Source of the DNA: Nissolia schottii
Lineage: Eukaryota; Streptophyta; Magnoliopsida; Fabales; Fabaceae
DNA length: 64,000 nt
Direction: 5' to 3'
NCBI GenBank assembly: GCA_003254905.1
Contig: QANU01056703.1
Location: 280,391 to 344,390 of the forward strand
Shown: piece by piece, positions 1-13,498 of the stretch
Position numbering within the stretch: the stretch's first letter is position 1
Layout: the number at the start of each line of letters is the position of its first letter
Position numbers and translations under genes: made by a program
The notes under the pieces: model-generated
The model's database searches: none
Told to the model about the DNA's origin: nothing
What the model saw: only the letters and a program-made list of their open reading frames with translations

Positions 1-3000
1 GTGTCTCAGGAACCATAGCTTCCATGTGCTCCACTATAATAGACTCAAGAGTGTAAAGGATTATTGCTCTGGCATTCTTTGCATTATAGCCTATTAAATT
101 TCCATCACCAATTGAAGAAGCAAACGAAAATGGCCATGAACACAGCTCAGAAAACCAACACAAAACATCAGGCACAAGAGTAGAAGAAACAGATCTTAGC
201 TGCAAACCAACAGCCTCTAAAATAACTTCTCCAAAAGTTTCAAATTCCCTTTTAATATTAGGAAAGAACTTCCCGAGTTCAGGATATATTGCACAGAAGG
301 ATTGATCCTTATGGTTTTGGTTATGCCGTTCAAACTCTCTTTTAGCTGAAGAACCATATTCACCCCCTGAATCTTCAAGTTTAACCTCTTCATACTTTCT
401 ATTGACAACATCATCAACAAGCGCAAGATCATCAGCAAAAATGGAAAGTAAGTATGTCAGCTGAGACAGATCTGATGCAAGGAATACTCGGTCCTTCATA
501 TACTGTTTTGCATTATGAGATACAGCCATCCAACCAAGAAATCGCACCAAAGGGTACGGAGAACTAGAAAATTGAGAAATTTTCTGCATCCATGATGAAG
601 AGGGAATTAAGTTTCCACAAACATTATTATTATGGATATTGGTTCTGAATTTTTCCTTCACATCTCCACAGCTTGAAGCAATTACCAGTTGTTGTAGAAG
701 TAACCAACGTCGCTCTACCCCATGTCTTCTTTCTTGTGCCAAATGCAAACTACCTTCCTTCAGCTGATGATGAAAAGATGCCAGCATCCTGTTCAAGTCT
801 TCAGCATATTTTAAAATGATATCAATCACAAGTTCTGGTGGACAATATAGTTTGGTGCCAGAGTGCAAAAAGTACAACAGGGTCTGCAGGAGAATCTCAT
901 GCATGGAAATTTGGTCTCTTCGCAGCCAATGGATCAGAAAATTACAAAGCAGAGCTTGGTTTTGTCGAACCAAGGTAAGAGCATCTGCATTTTCTACATC
1001 AAGGGGAGACAGCTTGATAATCTGTTCATCAAATCCTTCACCAGAATAAGGACTTTCTTCCCCATCAGAAACTTTCGAATGATATTTTTTGTCTAATTCT
1101 GCAGCCTCAAGCAGTATCTGAAAAACAAGTTTATCTCTTTTTCTTTCTATAAGTGATACTGTTTCTAAATTAGTTTTGTTCTTTCCAGAAGCCTTGTTTA
1201 ACTCGACAATATCGTGAGACTGCAATGTTTTACTTTCATTGATGTTCAAAAGGTCCACAAGTTTTGAAGAGGCTCCTATAGACACCATAAAATAAGGATT
1301 TACGTGGCATTCTGCTGCCAACAGCAATGCATCAATTGCAGCATCATGGCTTTCAACAGTAACATCATTCTGAGAATGCAAATCTAAAGCCAGGCGTCTA
1401 AACTCAGAGGCGCGAAGCTCGCAATCGTGGTGGTTTATAAGTTGAAAATAATTTGCCTGCATGTTGGAGTATTCAAAACCAAGAGCAGCATAAATGTTCG
1501 TTGGAAAATTATGGGCGGAATGCTTTTCAACCACTTGTCTTGATTCCAAGCTCGCATCCCCAAAGTTAGCAACAGAGCTATTTTGATTAAGAATATTAGA
1601 AAAGTTGGTCAATGTAATACTCTGTAGTTCTGGTGGGGCGAAAAGCAGATTGCGATCTTCAATGCTATCAAATTTTGGTGCTGTTTCTGAAATATCTGTT
1701 TTTCCATCAGACTCATCTTGACTATTTGGCTTGGGAAAACCACTACTGCCATTAAACACAGATGGAAGAGGTGAAACAGATGCCGTTTCAGGTTCAGCTG
1801 GTTTTAAGGCAGACTTGCAGAGGTCCACATCAGGTGGCAGCGGCATGTGTGGTTCCAATATTGAGAGAAGCACACTGCAGAAGAAAGTAAAAGTGTAAAA
1901 CTAACAGAAACTGATTAGTTTCAGACAAGTTTCTTCATGCTAAACCAGATGGCTCCATGGAAAGAACTAGAAACATAGGTAATTTTTCATTCATTATTAA
2001 ACATTAATTACAATAACCACATAGAGATTCAACTGCATTTTATGTAGGCATTGAAGAATTTAACTAAAATAAGACTCATTCTCAATCAAGCTGCTAGAAA
2101 AGAAGATCAACAACATATAAGATGAACTGCAAAATAATACTGAAGGGAAAAAAGAAAAGGAAAAACTTGGCAATGGCACAAGCCAACCATACATTACCTA
2201 GAAGCCACAGATCCATGCCTCCACTCTGATTCCAAAGAAGGTAATACAGCTGGCTTTTGAACTGCAGTACGAATGATATTAAGAGCAATCATGCAGTTGT
2301 GCTCCTGCTTTTCTGGAAATGAAGACAACAAATCTCCAAAAGCTATTTTACTTTTTGATACAGCAATCGCAGGATCAAGAAAAGGTTCCAACATCTCCAC
2401 AAGAAAGAGGATTTTGTGTTTAACTTCCTAGAATAGGCACATGAAAAAGTATTAATATTATTTTACTCTCTTCTTTTCAGCAAACTACCATTTTGGTCAC
2501 TCAAAGATGAGTTAATCAATTTTGTCCCTAAAAAAATAACATCAATTGACTCTTCCAATATAAAAAAAATGGCATCAATTTAATCCGTCAATCTCATAGA
2601 TTTTGAACCAACTACTCAGATATATATCGATTATGTATCTGAACTAACAACCTCAATCCTTTCGGGATTGAAACGTGAACAATGCTCAGGCTTACCTACG
2701 TTGTGCTGAAATTCAACTTATTTTATTTAGAAGAATAAGAGCAGCAAGGATTGAACTCCATATTAGAATTGGATGGGCCTAAATCAACCCCAAAAGTTAG
2801 CTCATGGGAAGAGTTGCCCAAACTATTATAAAGATTATCTTGGCTATATCCCCCAGCAATGTCTGACTTAAAATATACAATCATTTATACAACAACAACA
2901 TAACCTTATCCCGCTACTTGGGATTTGCTACATGGATCAAGCGGCGTCATAATGCCCTATCAAGGGCCATGTTTTCATGTAAATCATTAACTTCAAAATC

Positions 3001-6000
3001 TCTTCTAATATTTTCCTCTATAGTTTTTCTAGGTCTCCCCTACCTCTAGCTAATGAGTTACCCATCACTTAATCTACTCTCCTTATTAGGACTTTCTAAT
3101 GGTCTTCTCACATGTCCAAACCACTTAAGATGGGATTCTACCATCTTTTGTACAATCATTATACAATTTAAGGTATTTTTATTGTGTCCTTGAATTGTAC
3201 AATTCAATACAATTTATGATTCACGATTCAAAATTTGGCCTCAAAATTCACGATTTGAATTGCAGTGTGACGAAGTTTCAGGCTTTCAGCTTTCTTACAC
3301 TGATCTTTCTCTTTTTCATCCCTTTTTTTTCTTTTTATTTTGGAGGATTCCTTAACCTCCATATTCTTAATAATTCTTTCTCTTAATCTCAATAAATTTC
3401 TCCCATTATTAAAAATGTCATCATCTGAGGGCAAGACTTGATGCAACGACAAGGTTATTGCCTTGTGACCTAAAGGTCAAGTCACAAGTTCAATCCTGGA
3501 AACAGTCTATCCACTAATGGGGGGTAAGGCTATGTACATTTACCATCCCCAAACCACTAGACAAGAGCCTCATGCACTGGACCGCCTTTTTTGTATAACT
3601 TCATCACCCTTCCTAGGCCTTCATGTACTAGCTTAAACTTTTGGGTTAATGTAGCAACGGAACTTCCAATTGCATATCTTGAGCACAACACACCAACAAT
3701 AAAAGGAAAGGTGGGTGGGTAAAAAGCAATGATTCTAACTCTAGATTGAAGTAAAGTACCTTATATTTCCCAAGTATGTCATCCATATGCCCGGATAGAG
3801 CAAGCAAGATATATTTCAAGGCAGCACGAGCACGAACAAGTGAATTGTGAGCATCCTGACAGACATGCCAGAGTTTTAACTTGAAACCATAACATGAAAC
3901 TTAGTAAAGAACAATAATCAACCAGAAAATCATGGCAATATGGAACCAACTTTCAGGCACATCAACCTAAATCATTCAACAAATGCATAGTGCAACAGAT
4001 TCAGCCTAACTAGCAACATGTAGTATGAGTGTCATAATGCAAAAGAAGATGAAGATTGATGTCCATAAGCTATAAATAATCAAACGAGTTTCAATAAGGT
4101 GAGCAGAAATAAAGATACTCGTGTACATGAAAACCCGATAAAAGAAACAATGACAAACAAACCTGTATTACACCCAAAAGATCCTCCAAAAGCTCCAGAG
4201 CAAGATCAACCTATACAAAAATGGCCCATAGATGGAGAATCAAACAATATTTAATAATAACAATTACATCTTGACACGTGCCCATAAGTGCAAATCCACC
4301 TTTAACTTTAACTAAGACATATCAGAATTTAAAGTAATTACATAAACACTCGCTAATGCCACATTTGAACAACAACAACAACAACAAAAAAAAGAGCCTT
4401 ATCGCACTACGTGGGATCGGCTATATGGATCAAGCAATGTAACACCCTAGCTACCTGCTTATGCTTAAGCCGTAAACAATGCTCACTAGGTTATTATCTG
4501 CTTTGGTTGGAATACTTTTAGTCCTATAATGTCTTTGAAAATACCCTTTACTTTAAAATATGGATCGATTTGAAATTTTCTCAACTTGTTTACGTAACAT
4601 GAAACATGAGTCACGCGTAGAATGAAACATATATTGCAAGCAATAGAGCCTTGAGGCTTAACGATTATTGAGCAAGATATATGTATGAGCATGGCAACTA
4701 TAGCAAACATTAACAAACAATTGACAAAGTGGTTCAACAAGACGGTCCTCATACATCATTTCACATTTAGAATCATTACATAGTTTAATACTGCAAATAA
4801 TATACATATATCATCATGCAAGACGGCGAGGGGCTTGTCTGTTGACGTGCCAAGAGAAGGGGGATTTCCTATTATATAGCTAAGTACATATCTTCAAGGT
4901 ATTCCAAGCTCATTGTGACCAAAACCTTCTTAAGATCTTTATTCGTTCCTTACGTTCAATTATTATATTTTCTTAGTTACGTGAATGTCTGTCTAGTTAT
5001 CTAAGGTTGCCCTAACACTCTAATGGTAACCCATTTCCTCATGATGCATGGTAATAATATTTTGCACATAAATACAGTTATTACATATAATCGGCATGCA
5101 TAATCTAAGGTGAAATAGTACTTGTTGGGATATGTGCAGGACCTTAATAGTTTGCGCTCTTTGGACTTTTAAAACTTAGCAAACTGAAACATCGTAGTAG
5201 CTAAAGGAAGGGAAATCAACCGAGACCCCGTGAGTAGCGGCGAGCGAGAGCGGATTGGGGTTTGAAGAAAAACAAACACGAAGCTTCGTTTCTCTTTCGA
5301 GTATGATAAATTCCACGTAAAAACATTTGAACAACCTTACTCCTTTTCTTATTCCTCTCATTTTCCAACCTCTTTCTCAAACATTTTTCTTGGGTTCATT
5401 CAAAACCTAACCCTCACTCCTCTTGGGATCACGCTAAAAAAAAAAAATCATTATTTTCATATTAAGATCTTTATTCACACTTAGATACACTTATATCCCA
5501 ACAATGCACAAGGAACACCATTAATTTTTGAATTACACAACAACAATATATATATACACACACAAGCAACATCTCACACATAACACAATATACACAAACA
5601 ACATGTCACACACAAACCACTAGAGTGGTGGTTTTGCCAAGGTTTACCAACTTGTGAAAGAGGTTTGTTTTGGTGAAGGAGACTTGAAGTGGAGTCCCAA
5701 GAAGCCATGATATTCCAAAGCTTGTTGTCACCTTTTTTTTTTTTTCCTTTTCCAAGAGGAAAAACTTGAGATGAGAGGATGATGGTGGTTCGGTTTTCTC
5801 TTTGAAGGAAAAAGGAAGCAAGCAAGAAAGTGGTCAAGAGGATGAAGTGAGCAAAGCAAGGCCACAGTTTTGGCCTTGCAAATATGTAAGGAAAGAAGGC
5901 AAATTAGAGAAGGAAATGGATTTGGAAGATGGAGAGCTGAAGGCTACGGGAGAGTGGAGTGAATTTTGCAAAAGAGTGAAATAAATAAAAGAAAAGTTGA

Positions 6001-7282
6001 ATATTTAAATAGTTGTGCATAGTGAGAAGTATGGGTTGTGGTAAGGTGGACTATGGTGTGTGTAAGAGGGTGGTTGAGGGCTGCCGTGGGAGTGTGTGCG
6101 TGTGCCGTGTTTGGTGAGCTAATTTCAGCTCAAAGAGTGTGCGTGTTTGATCGTGTTTGGTCGTTAACTGTCTGTGTACGTGTATTGTCATACGTGCGCG
6201 ATGATTTAACGGATATCCTAAAAATTCTCTAATTATAGAAACACATGGTATTAATTTCTCTAATGAAGAATTTAAAAGGTATTCATAAATTGACTTTCGT
6301 AAAAGTACGTTTTACAGATACCTTCGATACATACTTAAATTCCGGTGACGAAAGATACTTGATCCGGGTCTCGCGAAATTAACCTTGACTGCCATTTTTT
6401 TTTAAAAATACAATTAGTGATTTAAGTTTCCAGCCTAAATAAATGGCTCGCATATTTATAAAATCTTTTCTAAGAAAAAGCGGGATGTTACAAGTGACAC
6501 CATAGTGCCCTATAAAGGGTAATGCCACATTTAAACATGATATGAAAAAAGTACAAACCAGACACCAAAACCAGGTTTTGGTATTATAATATTGATGAAT
6601 ATTTAATATGATGATGATGATGAGATAAAATATAATGATAATGACAAGAATAGACAAAATGAAAACAGATAAGGAATAAAAAATCTCTGAAAATTTCTCA
6701 AAATATGGAATCGAGTTCAATCATACCTTTGCAATCACCTGAGTCATCCATGGTGCTAGCACACCAGAGCACAGATCAATCAGCACACATGCAGCCCTAG
6801 CCTTTACAACAGATCCAAACGAGAGTAAATGTCCATACATCTATAAATTGTTATTATAATTGTTGAGAGAGAGAAAAACGTGAGAAAGACATATAGGTAT
6901 CGTGTGTCTCAACTACACAGCAGAAGCTAGATTATATAGACTCTGTAATAAATACACATAATACGCATAATTGCATAGATGTTAACAAATATATTTAATT
7001 TTCTTAATTATAGATTCTGCTAGGTTACATAGACTCTGTAATAAATACACATAATACGCATAATTACAAGGATATTAACAAATATATATAATTTCCTTAA
7101 TTATAAATTCTAACACGATGCTTGAGGGGGATGTCTCGAGATAGAATCTTCTCTTTGAAGAAATGACAATCAACCTTGATGTGTTTAGTCCTTTCATGTA
7201 AAACTAGATTAGAGGCGTTATGCAAAACTGCTTGACTAACACGTTAGAATATGTAATTAGGGAAATTATATATATATATATA

Positions 7283-7318
<36 letters not shown>

Positions 7319-10300
7319 AATATCCTTGCAATTATGGGTATTTATTGCACAAAGTTATATTTGGATAAAAGAAGAATTTCATTAAGAGAAGAGAATACAT
7401 AAAGTAAGAGGATAAGAGATCCTCTATAAAGAGAGGATAACAAAACAAAAAATTACAAAAGCTATCTATGGAGTAAAGCTTTCCAATCTCTCTATATTTG
7501 TGAGGGAGAATCCTCTAAAGAGATTGTGAGCTTTACACCAAGCTGATGATAAACGCCTAATCTTCTCCCACAAAATTTGAATGTTTGAGAAATTGTCATT
7601 GAAAACGCGAGAGCTGCATTCAAGCCAGATGCACCAAATAGTGGCAAAATCTGTACATTGCCACAAGTAGTTAGCTTCTTTCCTCCTCCCAAAGCTAGCA
7701 AAACTAGTCAACAAGAAAGTATAGCAGGACACACCCAAGATTCCCCCAATACCCCCAAATAGATTAATCAACAAGAGGCTAGTCACAGAACAGTGCAAAA
7801 AAGAGGCAACTGATTCTGAATTTACATCGCACATAGCACACACATCTGGGGAAATTGCCTTAAGAGGCCTTTGAACCTACAACATGTCATTAGTATTAAT
7901 TCTATTAAACACAGCTGTCCAAATAAAAGATTTGACCTTACAGGGAGCTTTGGACTATAGGTTTCTCAAGGAGAAAAGAGGGTGAAGCGAAGAGTGAGAT
8001 AGAAACGGGGAAAAATAAAAACCTTGCAAGTGAACAACCAACAGAATCTAGAGACCACAAACTTTCGATTGAGGTGGAAGACATGTTAACAGAGTCAAGG
8101 AGACCCAAAAGGACAACTAGCTCTAAAGCCTCTCTATCAATCAAATTTCTAAAAAAGTGAAAATCCCAAGAAATAACGGAGTCCTGAACACTATAGAAGT
8201 GATGGATAAGGACATTGTGTGTAGAAGAAAGACAATATAGACAACGGAAAGAAAACCTAAAAGAGGTGTCCCCTACCCAGTTATCCTCCCAAAAGTTAAA
8301 GCGAGAATCATTCCCCACCGGCAAAGAAAGTAGAGTATAGAAAGTAGCATAACCTTGGGATATAAATTTCCAAGGGCTATAATGACAAGCAAGTGATGCA
8401 AATTTAGCGTCCCAATCATTCTTGTCCAAGCCATACTTACTCCTAATTTCCTAATGCCATAGAGAGTGCGACTCTAAACGTAAACGCCATATTTTTAGAC
8501 CAAGGCCATATTTATAAACACAAATTGTTGAGACCCAAACCTCATTCTTTCTTTGAACGACAACACACCTCCCAACTGACCAAATGATCACGTTTCGAAA
8601 TAGCACCTGAAGGTGTGTAATAGCACTTGTTAAGAATAATAAAAAATATATTCTATATCTTCAATTGATCTTAATTGATTTAGTTTATTCTAAATTGATT
8701 TCCTTTAATTATGAAGTGATACTCTTTGCCTATAATACAATTACCTTTCTCACTCTCTGATTATTCCTCACTAATCATATTTTATTATTTTCTCTGCTCC
8801 ACCATGAAACTTAACATGGTATCAAAGTGGCACCATCCTCCGTGACTTGTCTTGTCACTCTTCTGCCACTAGGGTTCTAATCTAAAATGGGAACTTTATT
8901 TTAATTTCTCTCCATTCTTCTTTGGTGCCTATTGTCCCAAAAATGGTTATCAAACTCTCGAATTAACTCTTAAACTCTTACGAGTTTAGGTCTCAAAATC
9001 GAGTTAAATCATTTAGCAACTCAGACTTGAGTAAACTCGAGTGAACTCGAGTAAACTCGAATAAACTCGTATAAACTCACATAAACTCGAGATAAACACA
9101 CGAATTCACTATTTTAGTAAAAATTTAGCCTCTCAAACCCCAAAACACAATATTTCCCAAAGATCACTCTTAATCATGATTTCTATCTTGACATCTTGAT
9201 TTATGTTAGGTTGATTTATAACATTATGAAGTTCTGATATGTTGTTTTTTATGCGGTTTTAATTTATATGATGTACTTTATGACTTATGTTTGTCTAATT
9301 ATGACTTGGAAATGAAATTGTGACTTATATTTTACTTTACTATAATTTTAATATATTATATTAACGTATTATAAATATTTTTTATTAATATTTTTATAAT
9401 ATGTCAACTCTTATGAGTTTACGATTCGAGTTTGATAACCTTGCTCACAAGCTCAGCCTTAGTCCGCCGCTGGCAACCTTTTTCTGCATTGTTTCCATCA
9501 GGCGACCCAACCACCAGGCTCATCAACGTCCGCCGCTGCCACCTGCGGTTGTCGCATTATGTTTCGAAGTACCACAGGCCTTCACGCCCATCTGATTTCT
9601 CTATTGCACAATCCACTTGCCATCATCCTCTGTCATGCATGCCAGCGCGTCCGCCGCCTTATCTAGCCGCCGCTTGTGCCTCTGTACTCACCTCGACCTC
9701 TTCTTTCTAGATTTGTTCTCAAATCATTCATCCAATCATTGTGTCATTTCGGGCATTTTTTTTAGTTTCCAATTTTGCCCCTGTTGTGACCTATGGCTGC
9801 TATGGGTAACCGTGCTAACTTACAAGTTTCTTGTCTCTTTTCTGATGTGCCATCCTTTCCAGCAGCCTCCAGCCCCTGTCACCCGCTGTTACAGCCACCA
9901 ACAGGTTCGCCATAGCATTTTCAGCCTGTTCATTGACTTGTCGCCTCCTTTTGTTTGTTGTCAATGCCTCTGTTTGCTGATACAGTGTTCAGCCTATGAG
10001 GTGGAGTCTTTCCAGTGGTTTCGGTGCTTCATTCTCGTGCTTACCTCTGTGCCTAAGCCTTTCTCCGTGGGTGCCTCTTCCTCCGCATGTGCCTCTTCCT
10101 TCGCGCGTGCTTCTGCCTCCTCCATTTAATTGGAACAAGCTTAAGCTCCATGTGCTTTAGCTTGAGGGGTGAGTGTTAAGAATAAAAATAAATATATTCT
10201 ATATATTAGATTGATCTTAATAGAGTTAGTTTATTCTATGTTGATTTCCTTTAATTATGAAGAGATTCTCTTTCTAGCCTATAAATAGGTTCATCTCTTT

Positions 10301-13300
10301 GTAATGAGACATCTATTTTGGAATAAAATTACCATTCTTGCTCTCTGATTATTCCTCTCTATTCCAATTTTAGTATTTCCTCTGCCCCACCACAAAACTT
10401 AACAGCACTAATTGAAGACTTCTCATATAGAGATGTTCTCTCACCTCTTTATCATCTTTCTTCCTTACATTATTCTCCAATTCACAACTTTTATAGTGTT
10501 CAAAATTCCCTGTTTTTGGAATTTCTACCATTTTCAGAAAGGAAATATTTCCATTAGGAAAAGTGCTGTCAAATTTATGCCAGGAAGAAAAGCCATGGTA
10601 AATTTCCACCAAAATGGCATGGAAAGACCACGTGTGGGTGGGTTGTACATCATAGCAGCATGGTGCCTTTATGCCTTTATTCCATCCAGTGTTATCAACA
10701 GCGGAAATAGCATATAGCGAAATAGCAGAAATAGCTGATAGCCAAAAACCTGCTATGAATACCGCTAGTGTCACTATAACTGCTGTAGCGCCACTATAAC
10801 CACTATTAATAACATAGCAGTGTGCTCCATTTCTACTACGCTATAGCACCACTGTAGCCGCTTTTTAATAAAACTGATTCCATCCAACCATAAGTCCTAA
10901 AAGAAAGTCAATAACACCCAAGGATGCTCCTATGTTTTTTTGTTTATCTCGCGGCTTTTTATATATCTTTTTCCCTTGTTTCACATGATTTATGGCCTGT
11001 TTGGAACACTTTAATTCAATTCTATCAAGAATTGAATATGAGTGTGAATTGATTTGAATTCTTATGTTTGGAATAAACCAATAAACTAGGGAATTGAATT
11101 CAATTACATTGTTAGGAATGTCTATGAAAATGAATTGAATTATTTATTTTGACTATTTTTCCCTACATTAATAAAAAATCATATTTTACTGACTTAATTA
11201 TTCATTAGACTACATGACATAGTCAAAATTAAACCAAAGCACTCTATAAAATAAATTTATCAAGAACAACTTTTACATGAGAAACACTAAGATTGAATAA
11301 AATCATCAATAACCTCTAAATCAAATTAATTCAAATCAATTCATTTCAAATAAAATCATTATTCAAATGCAAGGTTCTCAAAACAAAACCAAACATCAAA
11401 CTGGCCAAGACACCTGTGTAAAGGTTCATTAGTTTGACCGGTTCAACAGGGGTTTAACAGGAAATAATAAAATATTTACACAGTTATAGGTTATGAAATA
11501 AATAAAAGTTATTAAATAATATAAATAAACAATAAAATAATATTTTATCATGATAAACGTAATTTTAGAAAGCAAATATATATACACACACACTAGCGGC
11601 CTTGATAGGCACTTCGTTCCTATCAAGATTGATCTGATTTGAGACCATTGAACGTAAATAAAATAAAAAATGGGTTTTTTTGGAAGACAGAAATTAGTTT
11701 TTTTTCTAAGCATATGTTGTGGGGAATAGATCCTCTCATGTTAATTTTTCACATGACAAGGTTATGTTTGATCTCTCATCATTCATTGAGAATATGGGAT
11801 CCATGCACGACATAAGCAATTAAGAGATTGATGGTGAGAGATCAAACATGACCTTATCATGTGAGAAAATAACATGAGATGATCCATTCCCTATGTTGTG
11901 GGGAAATAGAAAAATACATGTTGCAGGAAGTGGAGAAAGAGAAAGTGGCCCAATTATGTAGGGGAAAATTAGGAAACTAAAGTTAGACACCAAAAGAAGG
12001 CAATCCTTTTTATTTATTGTGTGTGAGAGAGAGAGGGAGAGTGTATAGTCATCTAAATAATGACCTAAAGCAATTTTCAACAATATCAATGACCATGAAA
12101 CGGGACAGTGAAGTAACAAAAGAAAAAGCCAAATTAACCCATAGCATAGGCCTAACCCCATAACAACAATTGCTCATAGTTTCATAGGCCCCTCCCAACA
12201 TGTAACCCCTCTATTAGGGCAAACCGCAAGACTAAATTGAGGGACATGAGAGTTTGGGTGTGATGGCAGCCAAAATAGGGAGAAAAGTGGTTAAAAATGC
12301 TGAAGGCAACCATGGAGCTCACAGATATGAAGGCATTAGTTGAGCATAATGCTCAAATTTTCAAGGAAGTTTCATCGAAACAGAAGACAGTCTGGGATAA
12401 AATTAGACTACTGGTGTAAATCAAAAGGCTTATTTAAGGCAGTTCCCTTAACAGATACGTAAATGGATTGTGCAGCTTTGCTCCATTATATTTTCGATTT
12501 TTGGCTGTTGTTTCTGTTTATTTTTTTTTTCTTTCATCATTGCAATAATTGTCTTATCTTCTCCTCGATGACTTTATTCTTTTATCAATTGAAACTAAAG
12601 ACCAACCTCTAATAAGCTGTTATACACCAGAAGGTCAGAGGGGGAAAAAGTGCTAGATTGATTGCAGATTTAATACAATCTTATAGCATAGAAATCAAGC
12701 AGAAGACTAAAGAATATAGATGAAAAAATTAATAAAATTCTAGTCTAAAAATAAGAAATAGCAGTTGACTAACATGAGATGGTGAATACGAAGAGAGATA
12801 ACCAGCACATGCATGAAGAAGCGAGCGATATGAGTCTGATGTTGCTGTAGCAACAATCTGCATATATGATTCACATCAGGAGAAGAGTTTGAAGATGTCA
12901 AAAAAAATCTTCCATAAAAAAATAATAAAATAAAATAAAGATGTAAAAAAAGATCATGTTTGAAACATCTAGACTGCTGAGTCTACAAAAAAGCTTTTCA
13001 AATATAACCTGAGATAAGGCCTGTTGTACAACAGGTTGCTTCCACTGAGAGAAATTTTCATCAACAGCATCAAAAGGATTGCTCACCAATGGGCGTAGAG
13101 CTATCAAAAAGAAAGAAAATCAAACATTTAACAAAGTAATTTTGATAAAAGCATTTATAATAGCCATCACAATCATATAAGAAAAAATGGAAAAGAAAAG
13201 ATTCATAAATTTTGTTCCAAATGCATATTAAATTTCTCGTTATATAATATTTTAATTAAAAACTTCAAATTAAAATGAGGAAATTGTTTTTATAAATAAT

Positions 13301-13464
13301 ATATTAGTATGAGACGGCCAACAACTCAGCATATGTCTATATTTCAGTACATTAGTATGACCATAAATTCCTCATTTCCTAATGAAAACGTTGATATCTA
13401 AATGTAAAACAACTGAACCCTGATGCCGCCATACCATTGGACAGTTGAACTTGGAATATGGAAT

Positions 13465-13498
<34 letters not shown>

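Noticed and set aside
3430-3600. A possible tRNA gene (A-box and B-box-like sequence)
   Set aside because: It cannot form a cloverleaf acceptor stem and continues into a SINE tail, so it was called a SINE instead.
6379-6720. A 113-codon minus-strand frame next to an exon of the large gene
   Set aside because: It crosses the end of the solo LTR and runs through AT-rich intron into the splice donor region. Its Ile/Leu-rich translation is a by-product of AT content.
9617-10129. A 170-codon open frame inside the copia-type element
   Set aside because: Its composition is Cys/Ser/Phe-rich without motif, it lies in the non-coding interior, and it does not resemble gag or pol.
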